Part shown: positions 24,664 to 32,953 of the stretch, piece by piece
Layout: the number at the start of each line of letters is the position of its first letter
How positions within the stretch are numbered: the stretch's first letter is position 1
NCBI GenBank assembly: GCA_963844325.1
Contig: CAWJNV010000002.1
Span: 1,922,001-1,986,000, forward strand
DNA from: CADCTQ01 sp963844325
GTDB taxonomy: Bacteria > Bacteroidota > Bacteroidia > Cytophagales > 172606-1
Length of the DNA stretch: 64,000 nt
Direction of reading: 5' to 3'
Translations under genes and position numbers: made by a program
The notes under the pieces: generated by a model
What the model saw: the letters and a program-made list of their open reading frames with translations, nothing else
Told to the model about the DNA's origin: nothing
The model's database searches: none

Positions 24664-26097
24664 ATGCTCACCGATATACCCACTACCCCGAAGCCCTTTC
24701 TTTCCGAAGACTTCCTGCTCCAGACCGACACGGCCCGCTACCTATACCACGAACACGCGGCCCGCATGCCCATCATCGACTACCACTGCCACCTGCCCCC
24801 CGACCAGATCGCCGCCGACCAAAGGTTTCCCAACCTGACCCGCATCTGGCTCGACGGCGACCACTACAAGTGGCGGGCCATGCGCACCAACGGCGTACCC
24901 GAACGCTACATCACCGGCGATGCCGACGACTACGCCCGGTTCGAGAAGTGGGCCGAAACTGTGCCCTACACGATGCGCAACCCCCTCTACCACTGGACGC
25001 ACCTGGAACTGCGCCGCTACTTCGGCATCACCAAAGTACTCAACGGCGATACGGCCCGCGACATCTACGACGAGGCCACGGCCCTGCTGCAAAGCCCTGA
25101 TTACTCGGTGCGCGGCCTGCTCCGCCGCATGAACGTACGCGTGATCTGCACCACCGACGACCCCACCGATTCGCTCGAACACCACCGGCAGATCCGGGAG
25201 AGCGGCTTCGAAATCCGGGTGCTGCCTACCTTCCGGCCCGACAAGGGCATGGCCCCCGAAGACCCCGTCGCCTTCAACGCCTGGGTTGACAAGCTGGCCG
25301 CGGCAACCAATACCGACATCAACAATTTTGCCGCCTACCTCGCGGCCCTGCGCCAGCGCCACGACTTCTTCGCGTCGATGGGTTGCCGCCTGTCGGACCA
25401 CGGCCTGGAGCAGCTCTACGCCGAGCCGTACGGAGATGGCGAAATCCGGCAGATATTCGAGAAAGTACGCGGCGGGCAGACGCTCAGCCCGCCCGACGTG
25501 CTCAAGTTCAAGTCGGCCATGCTGGTGGAGTTTGCCCTGATGGACCACGAAAAGGGCTGGACCCAGCAGTACCACCTGGGCGCCATCCGCAACAACAACT
25601 CCCGCATGCTGCGCCAACTCGGTCCCGACACCGGCTGGGATTCGGTCGGCGACTTCGAAATGGCCCGGCCCATGACCAGATTCTTTGACCGGCTCGATTC
25701 GGAAAACCGCCTCGCCAAAACGGTCCTCTACAACCTCAACCCCCGCGACAACGAACTGTTTGCCACCATGATCGGCAACTACAACGACGGCAGCGTGCCG
25801 GGCAAAATGCAGTTCGGCTCCGGCTGGTGGTTCCTCGACCAGAAGGACGGCATGGAGCGGCAACTGAACGCCCTTTCCAACATGGGCCTGCTGAGCCGGT
25901 TCGTGGGCATGCTCACCGACTCCCGTTCGTTCCTCTCGTACCCGCGCCACGAGTACTTCCGGCGCATCCTCTGCAACCTGCTGGGCAACGACGTGGAAAA
26001 CGGCGAACTGCCCGCCGACCGCGAATGGCTGGGCAAAATGGTGGAAAACATCTGCTACCACAACGCCAACGCGTATTTTGGGTTCGGGGAGGAATAG
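24664..26097 (+). CDS. uxaC: Glucuronate/galacturonate isomerase
   Basis: This 477-residue UxaC converts D-glucuronate to D-fructuronate and D-galacturonate to D-tagaturonate. Family marks are FLLQTDTARYLYHEHA, the metal-binding IIDYHCHLPP, WLDGDHYKWRAMRTNGV, RMNVRVICTTDDPTDSLEHH, and the C-terminal LTDSRSFLSYPRHEYFRRIL. The protein is complete. The final codon and TAG stop are part of the GTACACGG word repeat that follows. Confidence 0.97.
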   Translation: MLTDIPTTPKPFLSEDFLLQTDTARYLYHEHAARMPIIDYHCHLPPDQIAADQRFPNLTRIWLDGDHYKWRAMRTNGVPERYITGDADDYARFEKWAETVPYTMRNPLYHWTHLELRRYFGITKVLNGDTARDIYDEATALLQSPDYSVRGLLRRMNVRVICTTDDPTDSLEHHRQIRESGFEIRVLPTFRPDKGMAPEDPVAFNAWVDKLAAATNTDINNFAAYLAALRQRHDFFASMGCRLSDHGLEQLYAEPYGDGEIRQIFEKVRGGQTLSPPDVLKFKSAMLVEFALMDHEKGWTQQYHLGAIRNNNSRMLRQLGPDTGWDSVGDFEMARPMTRFFDRLDSENRLAKTVLYNLNPRDNELFATMIGNYNDGSVPGKMQFGSGWWFLDQKDGMERQLNALSNMGLLSRFVGMLTDSRSFLSYPRHEYFRRILCNLLGNDVENGELPADREWLGKMVENICYHNANAYFGFGEE

Positions 26098-26191
26098 TAC
26101 ACGGATTGTCCAGGATGGTTATGATTTGTTATGATTTCTTTTAAGATTAGTTCCAATCCTAATCATCCTAAATAATTCAGTGTACCATTAC
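26093..26191. repeat. GATTATGAT/GTACAC word repeat hairpin
   Basis: Starts at the uxaC stop (GAATAGTACACGGATTG) and continues with GGATGGTTATGATTTGTTATG. The far end reads CCTAATCATCCTAAATAATTC and CAGTGTACC. Same family as 13229 and 57571. Confidence 0.8.
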
Positions 26192-26215
26192 GTCGTTAAC
26201 CAACCACGGTCCGGA

Positions 26216-26246
26216 TACCCAATACCCAATACCCAATACCCAATAC
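26216..26246. repeat. ACCCAAT tandem heptamer
   Basis: The heptamer ACCCAAT (or ACCCAAT-A step TACCCAA) repeats about four times in a row just upstream of the Uma2 start at 26253. No mirror copy is seen nearby. Confidence 0.75.
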
Positions 26247-26252
26247 TAATCT

Positions 26253-26858
26253 ATGGCCCTGCTCATTGAAACCCCCGTATCGGCCCCCCACGCCCTGGTC
26301 GATTTCATCTCGGCGGAAGAGTACCTGCTCCGGGAGCGGAGCCTGCCCAAAGCGGAAAAACACGAATACCTCAACGGCAAGATTATTAAAATGGGAGGCG
26401 CCGGCGAGAACCATAGTTTAATAACCGGAAATGTACTCGGAGAAGTGTACCTGTTCGTCAAAGGCAAGGGATACCAGGCTTATGTCTGTAACATGCGGGT
26501 GCATAAACCGCTAACCAACAGCTATTGCTATCCCGATGTGGCGGTGGTGAAAGGCCAGTCGTTGCTTAAAGGCAAGGAGGATGACAACCTGCTCAACCCC
26601 ACGCTGATCGTAGAAGTACTTTCCGGGAGCACCGAGGCGTACGACCGGGAGGATAAATTCACCGCTTACCAGAGCATTTTATCCTTGCAGGAGTATGTAC
26701 TGGTATCCAGCGAGGAGGTCCGGGTGGAATACTTCCGCAAGCGCAGCGCCAGCCAGTGGGAAAAGCAACTGTTCACCCAACCGGCCGAAGCCCTGCCCCT
26801 GCTGAACGGCGATGCCCCCGTTACACTGGCCGACGTTTACCTGGGCGTAGACCTTTGA
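26253..26858 (+). CDS. Uma2 family (DUF820) putative nuclease, second copy
   Basis: This 201-residue Uma2 protein has the typical N-terminal SAEEYLLRERSLPKAEKHEYL and NGKIIKMGGAGENH segments, then the PD-(D/E)XK core YCYPDVAVVKG, PTLIVEVLSGSTEAYDREDK and SILSLQEYVLVSS. The IVEVLS strand with E is the classic catalytic arrangement, in contrast to the 23976 copy. The two copies are diverged, not a recent tandem duplication. Both sit between uronate genes, which may just reflect a permissive site. Confidence 0.85.
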   Translation: MALLIETPVSAPHALVDFISAEEYLLRERSLPKAEKHEYLNGKIIKMGGAGENHSLITGNVLGEVYLFVKGKGYQAYVCNMRVHKPLTNSYCYPDVAVVKGQSLLKGKEDDNLLNPTLIVEVLSGSTEAYDREDKFTAYQSILSLQEYVLVSSEEVRVEYFRKRSASQWEKQLFTQPAEALPLLNGDAPVTLADVYLGVDL

Positions 26859-26926
26859 ACGAACCTTGCCTCGCTGCAACAACGTCCTTTTCAAGTAGAT
26901 GGAATAGTCCCTAACCAAACGCACCA

Positions 26927-27829
26927 ATGGCTAACAAAACAGATATCGATTATTCTTACTCTACCATGGACCAGGTCTGGCGGTTGAGCGTGGGAGAAAT
27001 GGCTGATTTTACGGGGGCTAAATACGACGGTGATTTTTCGCTCTCCCTCGAAGAGGCGCAGCGAAAAAAACACGACTTCATTGCCGAGAACCTGCGGATC
27101 GGCCCGGGCAGCAAAGTCCTCGACATGGGCTGCGGGTGGGGGCCTTTTCTCAATTACCTGCGCCAGGTGAAGGCAAAAGGCATCGGGCTGGTGCTGTCGG
27201 AAGGGCAACACGCCGCCTGCCGGCGCCAGGGCTTTGAGGTCTTCATCCAGGATTGCCGCACGGTCAAGCCGGTGGATTACGGCACTTTCGACGCCGTCGT
27301 GTCGGTAGGTGCATTCGAGCATTTCTGCTCCATCGAAGACTATAAGGCCGGCCGACAGGACCAGGTGTACAGTCAGTTCTTCAAAACCGTCAGCGACTTG
27401 CTGCCCCCGGGAGGCCGGTGTTTCATCCAGACGATGGTGTTCGACAAAGGCATGATCGAACTGGATGCCATCGACATCAACGCCGACAAAGACTCCAACG
27501 AATACCTGATGGCCCTGGTGGTCAATGAGTTTCCCGGTTCCTGGCTCCCCTACGGCAAGGAGCAGATCATTAAAAACGCCGAGCCCTATTTTAAACTCGT
27601 AACCCACCACAGTGGCAAGCTGGACTACATCGAAACCATTAAAGTGTGGCGTCAACGCCTCAAGAGCTTTGGTGTGCAGAAATACCTGGCCTACCTGTCG
27701 CTCACGCCCCGTTTCCTGATAGATCCCAAGATGCGAAACCGCTTCAAAAACCTGCAAATTGCGCCCATCCGCGTGGCTTTCGAGAAGGGCATCTGGGACC
27801 ATTTCCGCCTCGTGTTCGAGAAGCGGTAA
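26927..27829 (+). CDS. CFA-synthase-like SAM methyltransferase
   Basis: This 300-residue protein resembles cyclopropane-fatty-acyl-phospholipid synthases. The SAM site is KVLDMGCGWGPFLNYL (about residues 64-79), followed by GIGLVLSEGQ, DYGTFDAVVSVGAFEH (in CFA synthases S-IGMFEH) and PGGRCFIQTM. Compared with classical CFA synthases it lacks the N-terminal lipid-binding domain, so it is a short member. Its substrate is unknown. The family also includes mycolic-acid methyltransferases. It lies upstream of kdgK, with a hairpin word repeat in between. Confidence 0.7.
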   Translation: MANKTDIDYSYSTMDQVWRLSVGEMADFTGAKYDGDFSLSLEEAQRKKHDFIAENLRIGPGSKVLDMGCGWGPFLNYLRQVKAKGIGLVLSEGQHAACRRQGFEVFIQDCRTVKPVDYGTFDAVVSVGAFEHFCSIEDYKAGRQDQVYSQFFKTVSDLLPPGGRCFIQTMVFDKGMIELDAIDINADKDSNEYLMALVVNEFPGSWLPYGKEQIIKNAEPYFKLVTHHSGKLDYIETIKVWRQRLKSFGVQKYLAYLSLTPRFLIDPKMRNRFKNLQIAPIRVAFEKGIWDHFRLVFEKR

Positions 27830-27831
27830 GG

Positions 27832-27968
27832 CCAACCATTGGTTCATTAGTCATTGGTACATTGGTCATTGGTATGCGTAAGTTGCCGCACCCGACTGAC
27901 TACTGACCAATGACCAATGACCAATGACCAATGTACCATTGACCAATGACTTTTGACCAATGACCATT
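27832..27968. repeat. CATTGGTCA word repeat hairpin
   Basis: Left arm (27832-27873): CCAACCATTGGTTCATTAG, TCATTGGTACATTGG. Centre: TGCGTAAGTTGCCGCACCC (27875-27893), then right arm: CTACTGACCAATGACCAATG repeated to 27968. Near copy of the element at 17291. Confidence 0.85.
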
Positions 27969-27976
27969 CCTAATTC

Positions 27977-28987
27977 ATGAAGAGAGTAGTGACCTTCGGG
28001 GAAATCATGCTGCGGCTCTCCACGCCGGGTTTTTCGCGGTTCGTGCAGGCCGCCTCGTTTGATGTTACCTACGGCGGGGGCGAGGCCAACGTGGCCGTGT
28101 CGCTGGCGCAGTTCGGCGTGCCGGCCGAACACGTGACCCGCTTTCCCGACAACGACCTGGGCCACGCCGCCACCGCCCTGCTGCGCAAGTACGGCGTCCG
28201 CACCGACCACATCGCGTACGGCGGCGACCGCCTGGGCATCTACTTCCTGGAATTCGGCGCCATCAGCCGGCCGAGCAAAGTGGTCTACGACCGGGCCGGC
28301 TCCGCCTTCGCCCACATCGAACCGGGCATGATCGACTGGGAAACCGTGCTCGCCGGCGCCGGCTGGTTCCACTGGACCGGCATTACCCCGGCCATCTCCG
28401 ACAGCGCCGCCCGCACGCTGCTAGAGGGCATCCAAACCGCCAACCGGCTGGGCGTGCAGGTGTCGGCCGACGTAAACTACCGCAAAAACCTCTGGCAGTA
28501 CGGCAAGACGCCCCGCCAGGTGATGCCCGAACTGGTGGCCGGCTGCGACCTGATCCTGTGCAGCAAGGGCGACGCCCGCGACCTGTTCGGCCTGGAAGGG
28601 GAGAAGGACGCCGAAAACCCCTGGCTGTCGGTGGCCCGGCAGATCATGGGAGCCTACCCGCGGGTGCGCAAGATCGTGAATACGAAGCGGGAGTCGGTCA
28701 GCGCTTCGCACAACACGCTGATGGGCATGCTCTGGAACGGGCAGCAGCACCTGACCACCCGCGTACACCCCATCGTGCCCATCATCGACCGCATCGGCGG
28801 GGGCGATGCTTTCGTGGCGGGCCTGCTGTACGGCCTCGAAACCTACGACTCCGACCAGCAGGCCCTCGACTTTGCGGTGGCTGCCTCCGTGCTCAAACAC
28901 TCCGTGGAGGGCGACGCCAACCTGGTGACGGTGGCCGAAGTGGAAACGGTGATGCACGGCGATTCCTCCGGTAAACTTTCGCGCTGA
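27977..28987 (+). CDS. kdgK: 2-dehydro-3-deoxygluconokinase
   Basis: This 336-residue PfkB-family sugar kinase phosphorylates 2-keto-3-deoxygluconate to KDPG. N-terminal FGEIMLRLSTPGFSRFVQA and YGGGEANVAVSLAQFG are typical KDG kinase features. The C-terminal anion-hole and catalytic base segment is DRIGGGDAFVAGLLYGL (Asp as base). Its stop overlaps the next start by one base (TGATG), so the GNAT gene at 28987 is translationally coupled. It provides the committed step of the hexuronate route. Confidence 0.93.
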   Translation: MKRVVTFGEIMLRLSTPGFSRFVQAASFDVTYGGGEANVAVSLAQFGVPAEHVTRFPDNDLGHAATALLRKYGVRTDHIAYGGDRLGIYFLEFGAISRPSKVVYDRAGSAFAHIEPGMIDWETVLAGAGWFHWTGITPAISDSAARTLLEGIQTANRLGVQVSADVNYRKNLWQYGKTPRQVMPELVAGCDLILCSKGDARDLFGLEGEKDAENPWLSVARQIMGAYPRVRKIVNTKRESVSASHNTLMGMLWNGQQHLTTRVHPIVPIIDRIGGGDAFVAGLLYGLETYDSDQQALDFAVAASVLKHSVEGDANLVTVAEVETVMHGDSSGKLSR

Positions 28988-29469
28988 TGACCCTCTTTCC
29001 TTCGTCCGTCCCTTCGCACAGCCACCTGGACATTACCATCCGGCAGGGAAGCATCGGCGAGGTCGTTGCCCTCTCGCGGCAGGTTCCCGAACTGACCGAC
29101 CCGTACGGCGAGGCCGTGTACCGCGAAAAGCTGGCCGGCAAGCCGCACCTGATCCTGGTGGCCTGCGAAGGGTTGTTCCCGGTGGGCTTTAAGGTGGGCT
29201 ACCAGCGGGAAGCCGACGGGTCGTTCTACAGTTGGATGGGCGGCGTGCTGCCCGACTTCCGCCGCCGGCACGCGGCCCGGCTGCTGGCCGAGGCGCAGGA
29301 AAAGTGGGCCGCCGCGCAGGGCTACCGGCGCATCACCTGCAAGACCCGCAACCGCCACAAGGCCATGCTCCTGTTTGCCCTCAAAAACGGCTTCCGCATC
29401 ACCGCCGTGGAGCCCCAACCCGACCCCGACGAGAACCGCATCTGGCTGGAGAAGGCGTTGCAGGAGTAA
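28987..29469 (+). CDS. GNAT family N-acetyltransferase
   Basis: This 160-residue protein is a GNAT member. The motif A segment is WMGGVLPDFRRRHAARLLAEA, where R-R-R-H-A stands for the usual Q-x-x-G-x-G/A, so the pyrophosphate loop is somewhat altered. It is followed by YRRITCKTRNRHKAMLLFALK and the final NGFRITAVE. The substrate is unknown. The TGATG overlap with kdgK implies coupled expression, perhaps only by operon capture. Confidence 0.8.
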   Translation: MTLFPSSVPSHSHLDITIRQGSIGEVVALSRQVPELTDPYGEAVYREKLAGKPHLILVACEGLFPVGFKVGYQREADGSFYSWMGGVLPDFRRRHAARLLAEAQEKWAAAQGYRRITCKTRNRHKAMLLFALKNGFRITAVEPQPDPDENRIWLEKALQE

Positions 29470-29844
29470 TAGAATAAATTGTATAGGACTTACCCATAAG
29501 TTGTCGGGGTTGTCAATACCCACAGTTGCTGGTCACGCAATTACCGCGGTCGGTGGGGGAACCGGCCGGCGAAACATATTCCATATCTATTTGGCGGCCG
29601 ATACCGTACGCGTTAAAAGATATGGAATATGTTTCGCCAAACCGATGCACCTGGGCAGGTTCTATCCTTAATGCCCGTCGCTGCGTGTTACTGCTTACCA
29701 ACAACCCCTTTTCCCTTGAATGAAGTAACCGCCCTAAAGAAGATCAGCAAAGGATAGCGGAGTGCCGAATACCCCTCCCCTGGATGCTGAACGACTCTTA
29801 ACCGGTCACTGCTTAAGAAGGGTTTACCGGATCAAACCACCGCG
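29470..29844. other. Intergenic region
   Basis: No convincing gene. It contains the perfect 21 bp inverted repeat at 29568-29638 and a CTTACCCATAAGTTGTC segment near 29488 that recalls the GCGTAAG core. The rest has no obvious signal. Confidence 0.5.
29568..29638. repeat. Perfect 21 bp inverted repeat
   Basis: Left arm 29568-29588 (GGCGAAACATATTCCATATC plus T) and right arm 29618-29638 are exact reverse complements, separated by 29 bp. The stem is A/T-rich in the middle and has no T-tract, so it is more likely a protein site or mobile-element end than a terminator. Confidence 0.85.
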
Positions 29845-30258
29845 ATGTACAGCCCGTATTTCTTTTGCTTCTATTTGCGGTTTGACGCCGGGCTTTCCCA
29901 GCGTACAGACGTTGACCGCATCAAGGATTATCTGAAGCAAGTGGACCAGCTCAGGGAGGTGGACCGCATCACGTACGAAAGCGTTGACACTTTTCCGGGG
30001 ATTCGGCTGATCCTGCTGCACGCAATCACCTACAGCAGTTGGGCCGGCAACGATTCGATCAACACGTGCAATCTGATTTACATTGAAGGCGCCAAATTTG
30101 TAAATTCCGAACCGGAAGCCCTCCCGGCCAGCCACGCCCGGTACGTGGCGTTGCTCAAAAAGATTGCCGATCTGCTGGGGTGGGAGGTAGTTGAAGACGA
30201 AACCGAAGACGGGATTGAAGATCTTGTGCGCTACAAGCCGCCCCCTTTGATTCTCTAA
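29845..30258 (+). CDS. Hypothetical protein
   Basis: This 137-residue protein opens with a hydrophobic aromatic stretch (MYSPYFFCFYLRF) without a convincing signal peptide. The rest is a mixed soluble sequence with DYLKQVDQLREVDRITYES and ALPASHARYVALLKKIADLLGWEVVEDE. I do not recognise the family. It lies between the uronate kinase/GNAT pair and the KDPG aldolase gene in the same direction. The last part (ETEDGIEDLVRYKPP) is acidic. Confidence 0.6.
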   Translation: MYSPYFFCFYLRFDAGLSQRTDVDRIKDYLKQVDQLREVDRITYESVDTFPGIRLILLHAITYSSWAGNDSINTCNLIYIEGAKFVNSEPEALPASHARYVALLKKIADLLGWEVVEDETEDGIEDLVRYKPPPLIL

Positions 30259-30360
30259 CCATCAAAGCTTAGGGAACCGTACCCGCCGGCCCGGCAAGTA
30301 GAATCCCGCCACGTGCTGCTTTTAGTGAATAAAAAGCGGTTTGGGCATCTCTGACGCGCA

Positions 30361-30391
30361 AACGCCCCAACTCCTAAACTCCCTGACTCCC
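30361..30391. repeat. AACTCC word-repeat tract
   Basis: AACGCCCCAACTCCTAAACT and CCCTGACTCCC directly precede the TTG start of the aldolase gene. A mirror-type relative (GGGAGTTTGGGAGTTTGGGC) lies at 54722-54750. Confidence 0.55.
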
Positions 30392-31066
30392 TTGTCCCGA
30401 TTCACCCGCATCCAAGTGTGCCTCAAAATGGCCGAAACCGGCCTGGTGCCCGTGTTCTACCACGCCGACCTGGAGACCTGCAAAGGCGTGCTGGAAGCCT
30501 GCTACCGGGGCGGCATCCGCGTGTTTGAGTTTACCAACCGCGGCGACTACGCCCACGAGCTTTTCGGCGAACTCAACCGCTACGCCGCCGGCCGCTTTCC
30601 CGAAATGATCCTCGGCGCGGGTACCGTACTCGACGCCGGCACGGCCGCCCTCTACATCCAACTCGGCGCCAGCTTCATCGTGCAGCCCGTGATCAAGGAA
30701 GACGTAGCCACCGTGTGCCACCGCCGCAAAATCGCCTGGGTACCTGCCGCCGCCACCCTCAACGAAATTTCCCGCGCCGAAGAACTGGGCGCCGAGATCG
30801 TGAAGGTGTTCCCGGGCAACGTGGTAGGGCCGGGGTTCGTGTCGGCCGTAAAGGGCCCCTCGCCCTGGAGCAGCCTGATGGTGACCGGCGGCGTGGAGCC
30901 CGAAGAAGAGAGCCTGCGGGCCTGGTTCGCGGCCGGCGTCACCTGCGTAGGCATCGGCTCCCAACTGTTTCCCAAGGACCTGCTGGCCCGCGGCGACTTC
31001 GACGGGCTGGCGCAAAAGATCACGGCCGTCACCGCCCTGGTTGAGCGGATCAGAAAAAAAGCGTAG
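30392..31066 (+). CDS. kdgA: KDPG/KHG aldolase
   Basis: This 224-residue class I aldolase splits 2-keto-3-deoxy-6-phosphogluconate into pyruvate and glyceraldehyde-3-phosphate. Signs: GLVPVFYHADLE, RVFEFTNRGDYAHELF, EMILGAGTVLDAGTA (the Glu and Gly-rich strand), FIVQPVIKEDVATVCH and AEIVKVFPGNVVGPGFV, where the Schiff-base Lys lies in the IVKVFPG strand. No ATG precedes the conserved region, so the TTG at 30392 (LSRFTRIQ) is the likely start; the next ATG, at 30428, would remove the first helix. It is the last uronate enzyme before exuT. Confidence 0.9.
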   Translation: MSRFTRIQVCLKMAETGLVPVFYHADLETCKGVLEACYRGGIRVFEFTNRGDYAHELFGELNRYAAGRFPEMILGAGTVLDAGTAALYIQLGASFIVQPVIKEDVATVCHRRKIAWVPAAATLNEISRAEELGAEIVKVFPGNVVGPGFVSAVKGPSPWSSLMVTGGVEPEEESLRAWFAAGVTCVGIGSQLFPKDLLARGDFDGLAQKITAVTALVERIRKKA

Positions 31067-31102
31067 TTTGTTATTCGTTTTACCCCATTCTCCCCCCTTT
31101 AA

Positions 31103-32446
31103 ATGCAAACCATTAAGAACCCCACGCCCCCGGTGGTGGGCAGCCCCCCGGCCGACGGCAAAGTAGGCACCTACCGCTGGCGGATCGTGGCCCTGCTGTT
31201 TTTCGCCACCACCATCAACTACCTCGACCGCCAGGTGATCAGCCTGCTCAAGGACGACTACCTGGAGCCCCTCTTCGGCTGGACGGAGACGGACTACGCC
31301 AACGTGGTGATCGCCTTCCAGATCGCCTACGCGGCCGGGATGCTGGGGGCCGGCTGGCTCATCGACAAGATCGGGACGAAGCTGGGGTACGCCCTGGTGC
31401 TGGTGGTGTGGAGCGTGGCCGCCATCCTGCACGCCTTTGCCCGCAGCACGTTCGGCTTCGTGGCGGCCCGGGCCCTGCTGGGGGGCAGCGAGGCGGGCAA
31501 CTTCCCGGCGGCCATCAAAACCACCGCCGAGTGGTTTCCCAAGAAAGAAAGGGCCCTGGCTACCGGCGTGTTCAACTCCGGCACCAACATCGGGGCGGTG
31601 GTGGCGCCGCTGACCGTGCCGGCCCTGGCGGCGGCAATGGGCTGGGAATGGGCGTTCATCATCACGGGGGCCATCGGCTTCTTCTGGCTCATCTTCTGGT
31701 TTCTCTACTACGACATCCCCACCCGGCAAAAGCGCCTGGCCCGTCCCGAACTCGAATACATCACCCGCGACGACGCCAAAGAGGAGGCCGAAACGAACAC
31801 GGACAAGGTGAGCTGGTTCCGCCTGCTGACCTTCCGGCAAACGTGGGCCTTCATCGTGGGCAAGTTCCTGACCGACCCCGTGTGGTGGTTTTACCTCTTC
31901 TGGCTGCCCTCTTTCCTCAACAAGGAGTACGGCATGACCAAAACCGACCTGGCCATTCCCATCGCCCTGGTGTACAGCATGACGACCGTCGGCAGTGTGA
32001 TGGGCGGGTGGCTGTCGGGGTACTTCATCAACAAGGGCTGGCCCGTGTACCGGGCTCGCAAGACGGCCATGCTCACGTACGCCCTGCTGGTGATACCGGT
32101 GGTAGCGGCCCAGGCCCTGGGCGCCCTCAGTCCGTGGTACGCGGTGCTCATCATCGGCCTGGCCGCCTCGGCGCACCAGGCCTGGTCGGCCAACATCTTT
32201 ACGCTGGTGTCGGACATGTTTCCCAAGAAAGCCATTGCTTCGGTAGTCGGCCTGGGCGGCATGGCCGGGGCCATCGGCGGCATCCTCATTGCCAAGGCGG
32301 CCGGCGTGCTGCTCGACCACTACAAGGCCCAGGGCAGCATCGAAACCGGCTACTACATCATGTTCTTCATCTGCGGCTCGGCCTACCTGCTGGCCTGGGC
32401 CATCATGCACCTGCTGGCCCCCCGCCAGCAACAAGTCAGGGTATAA
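31103..32446 (+). CDS. exuT: Hexuronate MFS transporter
   Basis: This 447-residue major facilitator of the ACS family carries about 12 membrane helices. ExuT-type marks are YRWRIVALLFFATTINYLDRQ at the start, GWLIDKIGTKLGYALVLVVW, ARALLGGSEAGNFPAAIKTT, and AEWFPKKERALATGVFNSG. The second half has WWFYLFWLPSFLNKEYG and SDMFPKKAIASVVGLGG. It should import glucuronate or galacturonate by proton symport in the inner membrane. It ends the uronate run and follows the aldolase closely. Confidence 0.93.
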   Translation: MQTIKNPTPPVVGSPPADGKVGTYRWRIVALLFFATTINYLDRQVISLLKDDYLEPLFGWTETDYANVVIAFQIAYAAGMLGAGWLIDKIGTKLGYALVLVVWSVAAILHAFARSTFGFVAARALLGGSEAGNFPAAIKTTAEWFPKKERALATGVFNSGTNIGAVVAPLTVPALAAAMGWEWAFIITGAIGFFWLIFWFLYYDIPTRQKRLARPELEYITRDDAKEEAETNTDKVSWFRLLTFRQTWAFIVGKFLTDPVWWFYLFWLPSFLNKEYGMTKTDLAIPIALVYSMTTVGSVMGGWLSGYFINKGWPVYRARKTAMLTYALLVIPVVAAQALGALSPWYAVLIIGLAASAHQAWSANIFTLVSDMFPKKAIASVVGLGGMAGAIGGILIAKAAGVLLDHYKAQGSIETGYYIMFFICGSAYLLAWAIMHLLAPRQQQVRV

Positions 32447-32953
32447 TGCAAGCAAACCGCATACCGGAGGAAGGAGACGGGAGGAGGATCGGGAAGGAAG
32501 CTGGGGCGGAGGTGCGGTAAAGAACCCGTAAGGAAATACGAAAGGGAAAAAGGGAGGTCGGATCAACAACTGATTCGGTTTCCCTTTTTCCCTTTCTTCC
32601 TTTTGGCCCAACCCATTCGTCCCGCCAACCAATCACCGCGTTGCCTGGGCACGCCTCCTCCGGTCTCCCTTCCTCCGGTCTCCAGTCTCCTTTTTTTACC
32701 AAACCTGCCGCCCGTGGGGTAATGGTCGTTTTTGCGTGGTTACCCGGGTGGGGATGCGGTAGCTTTGGCTTTCCCCGGCGACCCGTTCCGATGTGTTGCT
32801 CCCGCGCAGGCGCCCCGGTTTCAGCCGTTTATCCCTGATCGCTTTTCCGGCTGCCCGTACGGGGGGCCATTTAAAAAGGTAAACGGCCGGCAGTGGAATC
32901 CCGGGACAACCCGCGTGGGAATATTGCGTAAGTGTGTTAACATTGTGAAAATT
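32447..32953. other. Intergenic region with repeats
   Basis: No gene is supported. It holds a GTCTCC-family pair (GGAGGAAGGAGACGGGAGG near 32465, and mirror words at 32652-32693), a strong hairpin at 32530-32604, and an unremarkable stretch up to the next start. Long frames here are random extensions into noncoding DNA. Confidence 0.5.
32530..32604. terminator. Hairpin, likely terminator of exuT
   Basis: AAGGAAATACGAAAGGGAAA and AAGGGA pair with TCCCTTTTTCCC and TTTCTTCCTTTT. The purine/pyrimidine asymmetry gives a T-rich end on the plus strand. It lies about 85 bp after the exuT stop. Confidence 0.6.

Noticed and set aside
26196..26414. Small minus-strand frame ending in IGYWVLGIR
   Set aside because: This part is a translation of the ACCCAAT heptamer tract and the antisense of the Uma2 gene.
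30374..32632. A 752-codon minus-strand frame opposite the aldolase and exuT genes
   Set aside because: Antisense shadow of two well-supported genes, rich in Gly, His, Arg and Val, with no motif.
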